From assembly GCF_001571285.1 (NCBI RefSeq), contig NZ_BCTM01000021.1, forward strand, positions 1 to 64,000: a stretch of 64,000 nt of DNA, in the 5' to 3' direction. Below, piece by piece: positions 50,535 to 60,302 of this stretch. The stretch comes from Kluyvera cryocrescens NBRC 102467 (GTDB lineage Bacteria > Pseudomonadota > Gammaproteobacteria > Enterobacterales > Enterobacteriaceae). A program made the translations under genes and the position numbers. How positions within the stretch are numbered: the stretch's first letter is position 1; the number at the start of each line of letters is the position of its first letter. The notes beneath the pieces were generated by a model. The model was given only the letters and a program-made list of their open reading frames with translations, did not search any database and was not told the DNA's origin.

Positions 50535-51725
50535 TTACAGGACGGCGACGATGGCTTCACACAGTGGTGCCATATTGTCTGGTGTCATACCGGCGACGTT
50601 AATTCGACCGGAAGCAACCGCGTAAACACCGAACTCTTCACGCAGGCGCAGAACCTGTTCTTTGGTCAGACCGCTGAAGGAGAACATGCCGTTCTGTTTA
50701 GTGATAAAGCTAAAGTCGCGGCCCGCCCCTTTTTCCTGCAGCGTGTTCACAAACAACAGACGCATACGCTGAATACGCTGGCGCATATCGGTCAGTTCTT
50801 GTTCCCAGATAGCACGTAGCGCATCGTTACTAAGAATGGTTGCCACCACGGAAGCACCGTGAGCCGGCGGGTTAGAGTAGTTGGCACGGATAACGGCTTT
50901 CATTTGGCTGAACGCGCGGTCGGCCGTATCGGCATCTGCGGTAACCAGCGTACAGGCACCCACACGCTCGTTATACAGACCGAAGTTCTTCGAGTAAGAG
51001 CTCGCGACAATCAGTTCTTTATGCAGGGCGGCAAAGGCACGCAGGCCTTCAGCATCTTCTTCCAGACCGCGGGCGAAGCCCTGATAGGCAAAGTCAAACA
51101 GCGGCAGCCAACCTTTTTCAATAGACAGCGCGGCCAGCTGTTGCCACTGCTCAAGCGTCGGATCGATACCGGTTGGGTTATGGCAGCAGCCGTGGAACAG
51201 GACCACATCACCGGCCTGAGCATCGTTCAGGCTAGCCAGCAGTGCATCGAAGTCCAGGGCGTGTTTTTCCGCGCTGTAGTAGTTGTATTCACGTACTTCC
51301 AGACCCGCGGCGCCAAACACGCTCTTGTGGTTTGGCCAGCTTGGGTTACTAACCCAAATACGTTTTACGTCAGTGTTTTTCGCGAGGAAATCTGCCGCGA
51401 CGCGCAGTGCGCCGGTGCCGCCAGGCGTCTGTGCGGTGCGAGCGCGTTTATCGCTGACGATAGCGCTGCCTTTACCAAACAGCAGTTCCTGTGTGCAACG
51501 ACCGAATTCAGGAATACCATCAATACCGAGATAGTTTTTGGTGGTTTCGTTTTCCAGCAGATACTGCTCTGCTTTCTTCACGCTAGTCAGAACCGGTGTT
51601 TTACCGGTTTCGTCTTTATAGACACCAATCCCGAGATTGATTTTTCCCGGGCGTTCGTCGGCGCGAAACAGATCGGCCAGGCCCAGAATCGGGTCGGCAG
51701 GGGCGGCGGTGATGTTCTCAAACAT
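50535..51725 (-). CDS. aspC: Aspartate aminotransferase
   Basis: A PLP transaminase interconverting aspartate/2-oxoglutarate and oxaloacetate/glutamate; it also acts on aromatic keto acids. It is 396 residues from the ATG at 51725 ([20 protein letters not shown]), the E. coli start; the extension to 51794 is not family-like. The PLP lysine lies in [15 protein letters not shown], and the cofactor aspartate region is [12 protein letters not shown]. It is convergent with gloC and lies downstream of ompF, separated by the ompF terminator. Confidence 0.98.
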   Translation of the reverse strand: MFENITAAPADPILGLADLFRADERPGKINLGIGVYKDETGKTPVLTSVKKAEQYLLENETTKNYLGIDGIPEFGRCTQELLFGKGSAIVSDKRARTAQTPGGTGALRVAADFLAKNTDVKRIWVSNPSWPNHKSVFGAAGLEVREYNYYSAEKHALDFDALLASLNDAQAGDVVLFHGCCHNPTGIDPTLEQWQQLAALSIEKGWLPLFDFAYQGFARGLEEDAEGLRAFAALHKELIVASSYSKNFGLYNERVGACTLVTADADTADRAFSQMKAVIRANYSNPPAHGASVVATILSNDALRAIWEQELTDMRQRIQRMRLLFVNTLQEKGAGRDFSFITKQNGMFSFSGLTKEQVLRLREEFGVYAVASGRINVAGMTPDNMAPLCEAIVAVL

Positions 51726-51853
51726 GACGAGGTTCCATTTATAAGTTCGGGGGAAATCCGCTATCAGGTTAACGGTAGATTTACAAAATGCCAACCGTTA
51801 GCGACAAAAAGCGCGGTGCTTTTCAAAAGTTACGATCTTCATCTTAGGAACGT

Positions 51854-51883
51854 AAAAAAGCAGGACCGAAGTCCTGCTTTTTA
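51854..51883. terminator. Terminator after ompF (bidirectional form)
   Basis: AAAAAGCAGGAC-CGAA-GTCCTGCTTTTT is a strong inverted repeat 26 bases beyond the ompF stop on the minus strand. Confidence 0.93.
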
Positions 51884-51909
51884 GGCATATAGCAGCGAGG
51901 GTCTGCTGA

Positions 51910-53088
51910 TTAGAACTGGTAAACGATACCTACTGCAGCCTGGTCGTCGGTACCCAATTCAGTTGCAGCGGAGTAAGCGTTGTCGTCCAGCAGGTTGAAC
52001 TTGTACGCAGCGTATACGTTCATGTTCTTGTTGAAGTAGTACCAGGTACCGACTTCGATGTATTTAACCAGATCCGCGTCGCCGCCTTTGAAGTCGCCAC
52101 GAGCGATCAGGTCTTTACCTTTGGACTGTACGTAGCCGATGGACGGACGCAGACCGAAGTCGAACTGATACTGAACTACAGCTTCGATGTTCTGAGTTTT
52201 GTTCGCGAAGTTGTTGTCATTTTCACGAGTCATATTCTGAGTCTGAGCATACATAACTGCTGCATAGATGTTATTAGCATCGTATTTAGCTGCAGTGGAC
52301 CATGCTTCAGCTTTGCTACCGCCAGCGCTTGCCCATGTGTGGGTCACGCCACCAACGGTGGTGCTGCCAGGGTTAACCTGGGAGTTGGTACGGTCAGCAA
52401 TTTCATAGCCAGCTGCCAGCGCGATACCGTTACCGAAATCGTACTGAGCGGAGGTGCTGAAGCCGTCGCCGTTTGCTTTAGCGCCGTTGCCGCCGTAGCC
52501 TACGTTTTTAACGGTGCCGTCAGAGTTGTAGGTCGCAGCAATTGGGTTGGAGCGATCGTTTTTACCCTGATACTGAAGCGCGAAGCTCAGACCATCAACC
52601 AGACCGAAGAAATCGCTGTTACGGTAGGTCAGCAGGCCAGAAGAACGACCGTTCATGAAGTTGTCGGTAGCAGCCCAGGAATCGCCGCCCCATTCAACCA
52701 GCATATCGGTGTAAGCCGCTACGTCGTAGATCGCGCCGTAGTTACGACCGTAGTCGATAGAACCGGCATCACCAAATTTCAGACCCGCGAAGGCCAGACG
52801 AGTTTTGGTACCCTGGGAGCCTTCGGCGTTAGAGGCGTCCATGTTGTATTCCCACTGACCGTAACCGACCAGCTGATCGTTGATCTGGGTTTCGCCTTTA
52901 AAGCCGATACGCGCATAAGTGGTATCTTCGTTGCTGGTGTCGCCGTTGGTGGTCCAAATGTGCTCACCAACTGCCTTACCATAGAAGTCCAGTTTGTTGG
53001 CATTTTTGTTGTAGATTTCTGCAGCATTTGCTGCGCCAGCTACCAGCAGAGCAGGGATAACCACTGCCAGGATATTACGCTTCATCAT
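51910..53088 (-). CDS. ompF: Outer-membrane porin OmpF (OmpK35-like)
   Basis: A trimeric 16-stranded general porin admitting small hydrophilic solutes, including beta-lactams. It has 392 residues, longer than E. coli OmpF (362). The signal peptide is [22 protein letters not shown] and the mature start [10 protein letters not shown]. Loop 3 has VEWGGD (residues 131-136) instead of PEFGGD, as in Klebsiella OmpK35. Long outer-loop insertions occur around residues 178-205 and 236-258. The protein ends in the beta-signal VGIVYQF. The aspC-ompF-asnS context identifies the locus. The leader and upstream region carry MicF-target and OmpR-type sequence. Confidence 0.95.
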   Translation of the reverse strand: MMKRNILAVVIPALLVAGAANAAEIYNKNANKLDFYGKAVGEHIWTTNGDTSNEDTTYARIGFKGETQINDQLVGYGQWEYNMDASNAEGSQGTKTRLAFAGLKFGDAGSIDYGRNYGAIYDVAAYTDMLVEWGGDSWAATDNFMNGRSSGLLTYRNSDFFGLVDGLSFALQYQGKNDRSNPIAATYNSDGTVKNVGYGGNGAKANGDGFSTSAQYDFGNGIALAAGYEIADRTNSQVNPGSTTVGGVTHTWASAGGSKAEAWSTAAKYDANNIYAAVMYAQTQNMTRENDNNFANKTQNIEAVVQYQFDFGLRPSIGYVQSKGKDLIARGDFKGGDADLVKYIEVGTWYYFNKNMNVYAAYKFNLLDDNAYSAATELGTDDQAAVGIVYQF

Positions 53089-53202
53089 TATTTATTACCC
53101 TCATTAGGTTTTTTTTTATAGACACTCTCGACTTTCAGCGATTACTTCCGTCAATAAAAATTTACGGAACTATTGATGAGAGTTTGGTGTCTTTATGTGT
53201 CT
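53089..53202 (-). promoter_or_regulatory. ompF mRNA leader with conserved MicF target
   Basis: Read on the minus strand, the leader starts at about AGACACATAAAGAC (53202), as in E. coli ompF. It ends in GAGGGTAATAAATAATG, the sequence paired by MicF RNA in E. coli. It is about 114 bases long. micF itself lies next to ompC and is not in this window. Confidence 0.75.
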
Positions 53203-53330
53203 GAGAGGCATCTTTCCATTCAAAACATTCTTTCGCTAGCCTGAAAATGCTACAAACATCAATAATTAGTAAGCAAAAGAAATAATGTGTAAGAATTTGT
53301 GTATTTTGAGGAACTTTGTGAACTAACTCA
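53203..53330 (-). promoter_or_regulatory. ompF promoter and OmpR-binding region
   Basis: Minus-strand sequence just upstream of the start (GAATGGAAAGATGCC and TTTGTAGCATTTTCAGG) closely follows E. coli ompF. Further up lies an AT-rich stretch with CTTACACATTATTTC, resembling OmpR F-box sequence. Exact OmpR boxes are inferred. Confidence 0.6.
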
Positions 53331-53660
53331 AAATTCTGAGACACACGCGGGAAAAATGAACGCTTGCTTATCTATCAATATGAATTTCTTATCTTTTATT
53401 CGCATAACGCTTTTTCTTATCGCACTGAGCGGATGAGTGATATTTTCCCTATGACATTTTTTAGCCATCTGGATAGCTGTGTTTTTGACTAAAAACTGTG
53501 CTAAGGCTTCAGCGAATTCTGACACGCAATAAAATAACGACGTTTTTTTGTACGAAATGATGACGGGAAATGGGCTGTAACAAAGTGGGGAAGGCGAGGT
53601 CTTGATGTTTAGGTTTGTTAAACTTAATAAAGATTTCTTTACATAATCCGCAGGTGGCGT
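53331..53660. other. AT-rich intergenic stretch between ompF and asnS, no gene seen
   Basis: This interval belongs to the 615-base gap between the ompF start and the asnS stop. It is AT-rich and holds only short open frames without family features or ribosome sites. In E. coli a distal OmpR site (F4) and IHF sites lie in the corresponding area; none can be placed with confidence here. Confidence 0.5.
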
Positions 53661-53686
53661 AAAAAAGGCCAGCACGATGGCTGGCC
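53661..53686 (-). terminator. Terminator after asnS
   Basis: On the minus strand GGCCAGC-CATCGT-GCTGGCC is followed by six T, 17 bases after the asnS stop. Confidence 0.92.
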
Positions 53687-53703
53687 TTTGTGAGGCAGAT
53701 AAC

Positions 53704-55104
53704 TTAGAAGGCTGCGTTTCGCGGCGTTCTTGGGAACGCGATCACGTCGCGAACGTTTTGTACGCCGGTCACATAAGCAATCAGGCGTTCGAAGCCGAGG
53801 CCAAAACCGGAATGAGGCACAGTGCCGTAGCGACGCAGGTCGCGGTACCACCAGTAGTCTTCTTTGTTCAGACCCATTTCAGCCATACGAGCATCAAGAA
53901 CGTCCAGACGCTCTTCACGCTGGGAACCCCCGATGATTTCACCGATACCTGGCGCCAGAACGTCCATGGCGGCTACGGTTTTGCCATCGTCGTTAAGACG
54001 CATATAGAACGCTTTGATCTCTTTCGGATAGTTTTTCACTACCACCGGCGCTTTGAAGTGTTCTTCAGCCAGATAGCGTTCATGTTCAGAAGAGAGATCC
54101 ACGCCCCAGTAAACCGGGTTCTCAAACTTCTTACCGCAGTTTTCCAGAATGGTGACCGCATCGGTGTAGTCCACCTGGGCGAAGTCAGCGGTGACGAAAC
54201 GTTCCAGACGCTCGATAGCATCTTTATCAACGCGCTCGGCGAAGAATTTCATATCGTCCGCACGCTCGGTCAGCACGGCTTTGAAGACGTACTTCAGCAT
54301 GGCTTCTGCCAGCGCGGCGTTATCAGCCAAATCGGCAAACGCAACTTCCGGCTCCAGCATCCAGAACTCTGCCAGGTGGCGGCTGGTGTTGGAGTTTTCC
54401 GCACGGAAAGTCGGGCCAAAGGTGTAGATTTTAGACAGCGCACAGGCATAGGTTTCGCCGTTCAGCTGACCGGAAACGGTCAGGAAAGCTTCCTTCCCAA
54501 AGAAATCTTTGTCGTAGTCCACTTTGCCCTGATCGTTACGCGGCAGGTTTTCCATATCCAGCGTAGAAACGCGGAACATTTCGCCTGCGCCTTCGGTATC
54601 GGACGCGGTGATAAGCGGCGTGGAAACCCAGAAGAAGCCTTGCTCATCGAAGAAGCGGTGCAGCGCCTGTGCCAGCGTGTGACGAACGCGAGCGACCGCG
54701 CCAATCAGGTTGGTACGTGGACGCATATGCGCTACTTCGCGCAGATACTCAATGCTGTGGCGTTTAGCCGCCATTGGATAAGTATCGGGATCTTCAACCC
54801 AGCCGGTCACTTCGACGCTGGTGGCCTGAATTTCAAAACTCTGACCCTCGCCCTTAGAGGCGACAATCTTACCGGTGACAATAACGGAACAGCCGGTGGT
54901 CAGACGCAGCACTTCCTGATTGTAATTGGGCAGAGAATTATTAATAACGGCCTGTACAGGATCAAAGCAGGAACCGTCATAGACGGCCAGGAAGGAAAAG
55001 CCAGCTTTTGAATCTCGGCGGGTACGTACCCAGCCGCGCACGGTGACTTCGCTGTCAACGGCTACGCGGCCCTGGAGTACGTCGGCTACAGGCACAACGC
55101 TCAT
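53704..55104 (-). CDS. asnS: Asparaginyl-tRNA synthetase
   Basis: A class IIb aminoacyl-tRNA synthetase charging tRNA-Asn. It has 466 residues, the E. coli length. The N-terminal OB-fold anticodon-binding domain includes [20 protein letters not shown]. The catalytic domain has motif 2 around [20 protein letters not shown] and motif 3 [15 protein letters not shown] near the C terminus. It ends in the conserved [10 protein letters not shown]. It is single, with a terminator after it; pncB lies upstream on the same strand and ends in its own terminator. Confidence 0.98.
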   Translation of the reverse strand: MSVVPVADVLQGRVAVDSEVTVRGWVRTRRDSKAGFSFLAVYDGSCFDPVQAVINNSLPNYNQEVLRLTTGCSVIVTGKIVASKGEGQSFEIQATSVEVTGWVEDPDTYPMAAKRHSIEYLREVAHMRPRTNLIGAVARVRHTLAQALHRFFDEQGFFWVSTPLITASDTEGAGEMFRVSTLDMENLPRNDQGKVDYDKDFFGKEAFLTVSGQLNGETYACALSKIYTFGPTFRAENSNTSRHLAEFWMLEPEVAFADLADNAALAEAMLKYVFKAVLTERADDMKFFAERVDKDAIERLERFVTADFAQVDYTDAVTILENCGKKFENPVYWGVDLSSEHERYLAEEHFKAPVVVKNYPKEIKAFYMRLNDDGKTVAAMDVLAPGIGEIIGGSQREERLDVLDARMAEMGLNKEDYWWYRDLRRYGTVPHSGFGLGFERLIAYVTGVQNVRDVIAFPRTPRNAAF

Positions 55105-55234
55105 AATAGTCTCTCTATTCGTAGTCCAATAAAAAAATCGTTTTCCCCATCACTGCGGGGGGATATCTATGTTACCTGTCATCTTCTATCAGACAAGCAG
55201 AATTCGCATGGGGAGAGGGTGTTTTGCTAAATAA

Positions 55235-55265
55235 ATAAAGAAGAAGGGAGCCTGGCGGCTCCCTT
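55235..55265 (-). terminator. Terminator after pncB
   Basis: On the minus strand AAGGGAGCC-GCCA-GGCTCCCTT is followed by a T-rich CTTCTTTATTTATTT. Confidence 0.85.
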
Positions 55266-55271
55266 TGATGA

Positions 55272-56474
55272 TTAACTGGCCTTTTTGATCTGCGGGAGAT
55301 CGAACGCTTTTCGTAACGCGCGGACAAACGCTTTGTCGTGGCAAATGGTTTTCCCAGGGCTGTCCGACAGCTTAGCCACAGGTTTGCCGTTACACTCCAC
55401 CAGCTTGATGACAATATTCAGCGGTTTGACCTGAGGGATATCGCAGGTCAGGCGAGTGCCGATCCCAAAACTTAAATTCACGCGCGATGAGAAATGGCGG
55501 TAAAGCTCGATGGCTTTTGCCAAATCGAGGTTATCAGAGAACACCAGCACTTTGGTTAACGGATCGATGCCCAGCTTCTGATAATGGCTGATGGCTTTTT
55601 CGCCCCATTCAAACGGGTCACCCGAGTCGTGGCGCAGCCCCTGATAGCGGGTGGCAAATTCAGGGCCAAAATCGCGCAGGAATGCGTCCATGGTAATACA
55701 GTCGGTCAGGGCGATGCCGAGCTGGTCAGGATATTCCGTCAGCCAGGCGGCCAATGCCGCGCGTTGGCTGGTGGCCAGATCCGGACTAATTTGCTGGTGC
55801 GCCTGGAACCACTCGTGTGCCTGGGTTCCCATCGGGGTCAACGTCAGGCGGCGTGCCAAATCATAGTTGCTGGTGCCGGTGAACCACGACTCCTGCTGCA
55901 GTCGGCTGACAATCGCTTCCTGTACATCGCGTGAGAAACGACGGCGGGTACCGAAATCCATGAGCTTAAAGGCAGACATGTCGATGTCGGCCGTCATTTG
56001 ATTAAAATCGGTGAGCTTACGTTCCAGCATGGCCAGCGCTTCCGGCACGCCATTTTCTGGCGAACGGTAACGGTGAACCAGTTCGCTAATCACGGCCAGC
56101 AGTGGGACTTCCCACATAATGACCTCACGCCACGGGCCCTCAAGACGAATATTGAGTTTGCCATTGTCGTTGGTGACGGTCACCTGTTGCGGATCGTAGC
56201 GAAAATCACGCAGCCAGGTCAGGTAGTCTTGTTTAAAGAAAGGAAGTCCAGACAGCCAGTGATATTCGTCATCTTGCAGCGTAAGAGAACGCATGGCGTC
56301 GACTTGTTCGCGAATTGCGTCAGCATAAATACCTAGCAGATCGTCTCCACGGCAGCGGAATTCGGCCGCTACATTAACATCGTAGTAGTGGTGGAAAACG
56401 GCCTGCTGCATATGCAGTTTGTAGGCATCTGTATCCAGCAGCGAGTGCAGAACAGGGGAAGCGAATTGTGTCAT
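55272..56474 (-). CDS. pncB: Nicotinate phosphoribosyltransferase
   Basis: The NAD salvage enzyme that forms nicotinate mononucleotide from nicotinate, PRPP and ATP. It is 400 residues from the ATG at 56474 ([20 protein letters not shown]); a start five codons upstream is in frame but not family-like. Typical segments are [26 protein letters not shown] and [18 protein letters not shown] NadR-type operator lies 29-46 bases upstream, so repression by NadR when NAD is ample is expected. It is divergent from pepN. Confidence 0.97.
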   Translation of the reverse strand: MTQFASPVLHSLLDTDAYKLHMQQAVFHHYYDVNVAAEFRCRGDDLLGIYADAIREQVDAMRSLTLQDDEYHWLSGLPFFKQDYLTWLRDFRYDPQQVTVTNDNGKLNIRLEGPWREVIMWEVPLLAVISELVHRYRSPENGVPEALAMLERKLTDFNQMTADIDMSAFKLMDFGTRRRFSRDVQEAIVSRLQQESWFTGTSNYDLARRLTLTPMGTQAHEWFQAHQQISPDLATSQRAALAAWLTEYPDQLGIALTDCITMDAFLRDFGPEFATRYQGLRHDSGDPFEWGEKAISHYQKLGIDPLTKVLVFSDNLDLAKAIELYRHFSSRVNLSFGIGTRLTCDIPQVKPLNIVIKLVECNGKPVAKLSDSPGKTICHDKAFVRALRKAFDLPQIKKAS

Positions 56475-56502
56475 GGTGCGCAGTAGCATCCTCTCACAGG
56501 AG

Positions 56503-56520
56503 CGTTTAGTACAATAAACA
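56503..56520. promoter_or_regulatory. NadR operator upstream of pncB
   Basis: CGTTTA-GTACAA-TAAACA matches the NadR box TGTTTA-N6-TAAACA at 11 of 12 positions, in the promoter region of pncB. Confidence 0.75.
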
Positions 56521-56738
56521 ACAGGGGAGAATCGCTGGAGTATACCTTGTTTATCGATTTATTGAACCCCGATCACAACATAAGGCACGAAGAGCCACTC
56601 ATGCGTTTTGTGCGTTATGTTGCGTAAATGTATCATTTTTCCCTATTTGACTGGAAAAGATGAAGATTCTGCGTAGCGTGATTAACACAACAGGAATAGA
56701 CTGGGGATGACATTTACATAAGATGCTAAAGGTTTTTT

Positions 56739-59351
56739 ATGACACAACAGCCCCAAGCCAAGTACCGCCACGATTACCGTGCGCCGGACTACCTGATTAG
56801 TGATATTGACCTGGCCTTTGACCTGGATGCCGCAAAAACCGTCGTGACAGCGGAAAGCCAGGTTTCCCGCCACGCAGCGTCTGATGTGCCGCTTCGTCTG
56901 GATGGTGAAGATTTAACGCTGGTCTCCCTTCATGTTAACGGTGAACCGTGGACAGACTATAAAGAAGAGGGAAGCCAGCTGGTTATCGCGGGTCTGCCAG
57001 AACAATTCACCCTGAAGATTGTGAATGAAATTAGCCCTGCGGCTAACACGGCCCTGGAAGGTCTGTATCAGTCTGGCGAAGCGCTGTGCACTCAGTGTGA
57101 AGCTGAAGGTTTCCGCCATATCACCTGGTATCTCGACCGTCCGGACGTGCTGGCCCGCTTTACCACCAAAATTACCGCGGATAAGAGTAAATATCCGTTC
57201 CTGCTCTCCAACGGCAACCGTATTGCCGAAGGCGAACTGGACAACGGCCGTCACTGGGTGCAGTGGCAGGACCCGTTCCCAAAACCGTGCTATCTGTTTG
57301 CGCTGGTGGCCGGTGACTTCGATGTGCTCCGCGATACCTTTAAAACGCGCTCCGGGCGTGAAGTGGCGCTAGAGCTGTTCGTTGACCGTGGCAACCTTGA
57401 CCGCGCGCCGTGGGCGATGACCTCACTGCAAAACTCCATGAAGTGGGATGAAGAGCGTTTCGGCCTCGAATACGATCTCGACATCTATATGATCGTTGCC
57501 GTCGACTTCTTTAATATGGGGGCGATGGAAAATAAAGGGTTGAACGTCTTTAACTCCAAATATGTGTTGGCGCGTACTGATACCGCCACGGATAAAGACT
57601 ATCTCGATATTGAGCGCGTGATTGGCCATGAATATTTCCATAACTGGACAGGTAACCGCGTAACCTGCCGCGACTGGTTCCAGCTAAGCCTGAAAGAGGG
57701 CCTGACGGTATTCCGCGATCAGGAGTTCAGCTCCGATCTGGGTTCACGCGCGGTCAACCGCATCAGCAACGTGCGCACCATGCGCGGCCTGCAGTTTGCG
57801 GAAGATGCCAGCCCAATGGCGCACCCAATCCGCCCGGATAAAGTAATTGAAATGAATAACTTCTACACCCTGACGGTGTATGAAAAAGGGGCGGAAGTGA
57901 TTCGCATGCTGCACACGCTGCTGGGCGAAACGAACTTCCAGAAAGGGATGCAGCTCTACTTTGAACGCCACGACGGCAGCGCGGCAACCTGTGATGATTT
58001 TGTTCAGGCGATGGAAGACGCATCGAACGTCGATCTGTCCCATTTCCGCCGCTGGTATAGCCAGGCCGGTACGCCAATTGTCAGCGTTCACGATGACTAC
58101 AATCCGGAAACCGAGCAGTACACGCTGACCATTCGCCAGCGCACGCCGGCAACGGCGGAGCAAGAGGAAAAACTCCCGCTGCATATCCCGTTCGATATCG
58201 AGCTCTACGATAACGAAGGCAAAGTGATCCCACTGCAGAAAGATGGTCATCCGGTACACCACGTACTGAATGTAACTCAGGCCGAGCAGACTTTCGTGTT
58301 TGATAACGTCTACTTCCAGCCAGTGCCATCGTTACTGCGTGAATTCTCCGCGCCAGTGAAACTGGAATATAAATGGAGCGATCAGCAGCTGACCTTCCTG
58401 ATGCGTCACGCGCGCAATGATTTCTCCCGCTGGGATGCCGCGCAGAGTCTGCTGGCGACTTATATCAAACTGAATGTGAATCGCCATCAGCAGGGTCAAC
58501 CACTGTCGCTGCCGATCCACGTTGCTGATGCATTCCGCGCGATCCTGCTGGATGAGAAGATCGATCCGGCGCTGGCGGCTGAAATTCTGACGCTGCCGTC
58601 GGCTAGCGAGATTGCTGAGCTGTTCGAGATTATCGATCCTATTGCCATTGCGGCGGTACGCGAGGCGTTGACTCGGACGCTGGCTAGCGAGTTGGCCGAC
58701 GAATGTCTGGCCATCTATAATGCGAACAAGCTCGATAGCTATCGCGTTGAACATGCGGATATCGGTAAACGTTCGTTACGTAATACCTGCCTGCGTTACC
58801 TGGCATTTGGTGACGCTGAGCTGGCGGATAAGCTGGTGAGCCAGCAGTATCACGACGCCGACAACATGACCGATGCGCTGGCTGCTCTGTCTGCTGCCGT
58901 GGCCGCCGAGCTGCCGTGCCGCGATGCGTTGATGCAGGAGTACGACGATAAGTGGCATAAAGACGGGCTGGTGATGGATAAGTGGCTGATTCTACAGGCA
59001 ACAAGCCCTGCAGATGATGTGCTGGCAACGGTACGTAAGCTGTTAAACCACCGTTCCTTCAGCATGAACAACCCGAACCGCATTCGCTCCCTGATTGGCG
59101 CATTTGCGGGCAGTAACCCAGCGGCATTCCACGCAGAAGACGGTAGCGGTTACCAGTTCCTGGTGGAAATGCTGACCGAGTTGAATAGCCGTAACCCGCA
59201 GGTGGCTTCACGCTTGATTGAGCCGCTTATTCGTTTGAAACGCTATGATGCGAAACGTCAGTCGCTGATGCGTGCTGCGTTGGAACAGCTGAAAGGGCTG
59301 GATAATCTGTCTGGCGATCTGTACGAGAAGATTGCAAAAGCGCTAGCGTAA
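56739..59351 (+). CDS. pepN: Aminopeptidase N
   Basis: An M1-family zinc aminopeptidase, the main alanyl aminopeptidase of the cytoplasm in peptide turnover. It has 870 residues, the E. coli length. The substrate N-terminus motif is GAMEN (in FNMGAMENKGLNVF). The zinc site is HEYFH with His297, Glu298 and His301, and the third ligand Glu lies in KEGLTVFRDQE. Beta-sandwich and large helical C-terminal domains follow. It is transcribed divergently from pncB and converges on ssuE with a hairpin between. Confidence 0.98.
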   Translation: MTQQPQAKYRHDYRAPDYLISDIDLAFDLDAAKTVVTAESQVSRHAASDVPLRLDGEDLTLVSLHVNGEPWTDYKEEGSQLVIAGLPEQFTLKIVNEISPAANTALEGLYQSGEALCTQCEAEGFRHITWYLDRPDVLARFTTKITADKSKYPFLLSNGNRIAEGELDNGRHWVQWQDPFPKPCYLFALVAGDFDVLRDTFKTRSGREVALELFVDRGNLDRAPWAMTSLQNSMKWDEERFGLEYDLDIYMIVAVDFFNMGAMENKGLNVFNSKYVLARTDTATDKDYLDIERVIGHEYFHNWTGNRVTCRDWFQLSLKEGLTVFRDQEFSSDLGSRAVNRISNVRTMRGLQFAEDASPMAHPIRPDKVIEMNNFYTLTVYEKGAEVIRMLHTLLGETNFQKGMQLYFERHDGSAATCDDFVQAMEDASNVDLSHFRRWYSQAGTPIVSVHDDYNPETEQYTLTIRQRTPATAEQEEKLPLHIPFDIELYDNEGKVIPLQKDGHPVHHVLNVTQAEQTFVFDNVYFQPVPSLLREFSAPVKLEYKWSDQQLTFLMRHARNDFSRWDAAQSLLATYIKLNVNRHQQGQPLSLPIHVADAFRAILLDEKIDPALAAEILTLPSASEIAELFEIIDPIAIAAVREALTRTLASELADECLAIYNANKLDSYRVEHADIGKRSLRNTCLRYLAFGDAELADKLVSQQYHDADNMTDALAALSAAVAAELPCRDALMQEYDDKWHKDGLVMDKWLILQATSPADDVLATVRKLLNHRSFSMNNPNRIRSLIGAFAGSNPAAFHAEDGSGYQFLVEMLTELNSRNPQVASRLIEPLIRLKRYDAKRQSLMRAALEQLKGLDNLSGDLYEKIAKALA

Positions 59352-59436
59352 CGTTGATCCCCCGGACGAGGCGTTTACGCTAACTCCGGGTCACTCTGGT
59401 CACGTTATGGTTGGCTGTACTCCCGTAAAAGGGGAC

Positions 59437-59474
59437 AAAAAACGCCGCTGGGTTATCCACGCGGCGTTTTTTTT
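59437..59474. terminator. Terminator between pepN and ssuE
   Basis: AAAAAACGCCGC and GCGGCGTTTTTTTT are inverted around a 12-base loop and can serve both convergent genes. The remaining bases of the 59352-59475 gap show no gene and no trace of ssuA, ssuD, ssuC or ssuB. Confidence 0.85.
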
Positions 59475-59475
59475 A

Positions 59476-60051
59476 TCAAACATGCTCAAGCTTTCGCGCG
59501 GCCCCAAGAGTTGGCACCTGAATATCCCGGCGATGTAACGCCTGCCAGAATGTCTCCAGCGCGCTATCAAGGCGATTGTGGAGATTCTGGCTAAACTGCG
59601 GCTTATGCTGATAGTCGGTTACCTGGCTATCGTCGGCAAATACACCTTGCAGAATTTCCTGTGCCTTCAGCGCGTTTAATACGGGTTTCAGCGCGTAATC
59701 GACCGCCAGCATATGCGCGACGGTGCCACCGGTTGCCAGCGGCAACACCACTTTACCTTCCAGTGCGCGTTCCGGCAGTAAGTCGAGCAAGGCTTTCAAC
59801 GCGCCGGCGAACGATGCTTTATAGACAGGCGTCGCGATTATCAGCCCGTCCGCATGGGCTAATTGTTCGGTGAGGGTTTGCAGCGCGGGGCTGTCAAACC
59901 GGGCATGAAACAGATCTTCTGGCGCAAAATTCTGTAGATGCCAGTGAAACACTTCAACATCCGCCGCCGATAGTTTCTCTCGAGCGTACTCGAGCAGGGC
60001 GCTGGAGCGAGAAGGAAAGCGGGGGCTACCTGCTAAAGTAATGACGCGCAT
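59476..60051 (-). CDS. ssuE: NADPH-dependent FMN reductase SsuE (orphan)
   Basis: A flavin reductase that supplies FMNH2 to the alkanesulfonate monooxygenase SsuD. It has 191 residues, as in E. coli. The flavodoxin-like N terminus [20 protein letters not shown] binds FMN phosphate; [21 protein letters not shown] and [20 protein letters not shown] are SsuE hallmarks. The last ten residues (GAARKLEHV region) diverge from the E. coli end. In E. coli ssuADCB follow in the same operon. Here the next gene is pepN after 124 bases, so the partner genes are missing from this locus. An AAGGAGAG site precedes the ATG. Confidence 0.94.
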   Translation of the reverse strand: MRVITLAGSPRFPSRSSALLEYAREKLSAADVEVFHWHLQNFAPEDLFHARFDSPALQTLTEQLAHADGLIIATPVYKASFAGALKALLDLLPERALEGKVVLPLATGGTVAHMLAVDYALKPVLNALKAQEILQGVFADDSQVTDYQHKPQFSQNLHNRLDSALETFWQALHRRDIQVPTLGAARKLEHV

Positions 60052-60200
60052 ATTCTCTCCTTATAACCAAAAACAAACATTAATCTATAATTGATAACAT
60101 TTGCGTTAGTGTGTCAGAGGCATCAGGAGAGGCGAAATACTTTTTCTGACGTTGGTTTATCAGAAAATGCATATGGACTGGGGCTACCTTGGCGATAGAT

Positions 60201-60216
60201 AGGAAAACGATTGCGC
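60201..60216 (+). promoter_or_regulatory. PurR-type operator upstream of pyrD
   Basis: AGGAAAACGATTGCGC matches the PurR consensus ACGCAAACGTTTGCGT at 12 of 16 positions with the central CG kept. E. coli pyrD is repressed by PurR from the same place. Confidence 0.65.
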
Positions 60217-60258
60217 TTTTTTTGCCATAGGTCAATTCCCTTTCTTAGCAAGATCGCA

Positions 60259-60297
60259 CATAATACGCCCCCGGTTTGCACACCGGGAATCCAGGAG
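60259..60297 (+). promoter_or_regulatory. pyrD -10, nucleotide-sensing start region and leader hairpin
   Basis: A -10 CATAAT (60259-60264) is followed by a start region ACGCCCCCGG. The leader folds as CCCGGT (60270-60275) with ACCGGG (60282-60287), just before the AGGAG at 60293-60297. In E. coli pyrC/pyrD, starts at C under high CTP include the hairpin and block translation; starts at G under low CTP lack it. The layout here is the same. Confidence 0.7.
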
Positions 60298-60302
60298 AGT
60301 TC

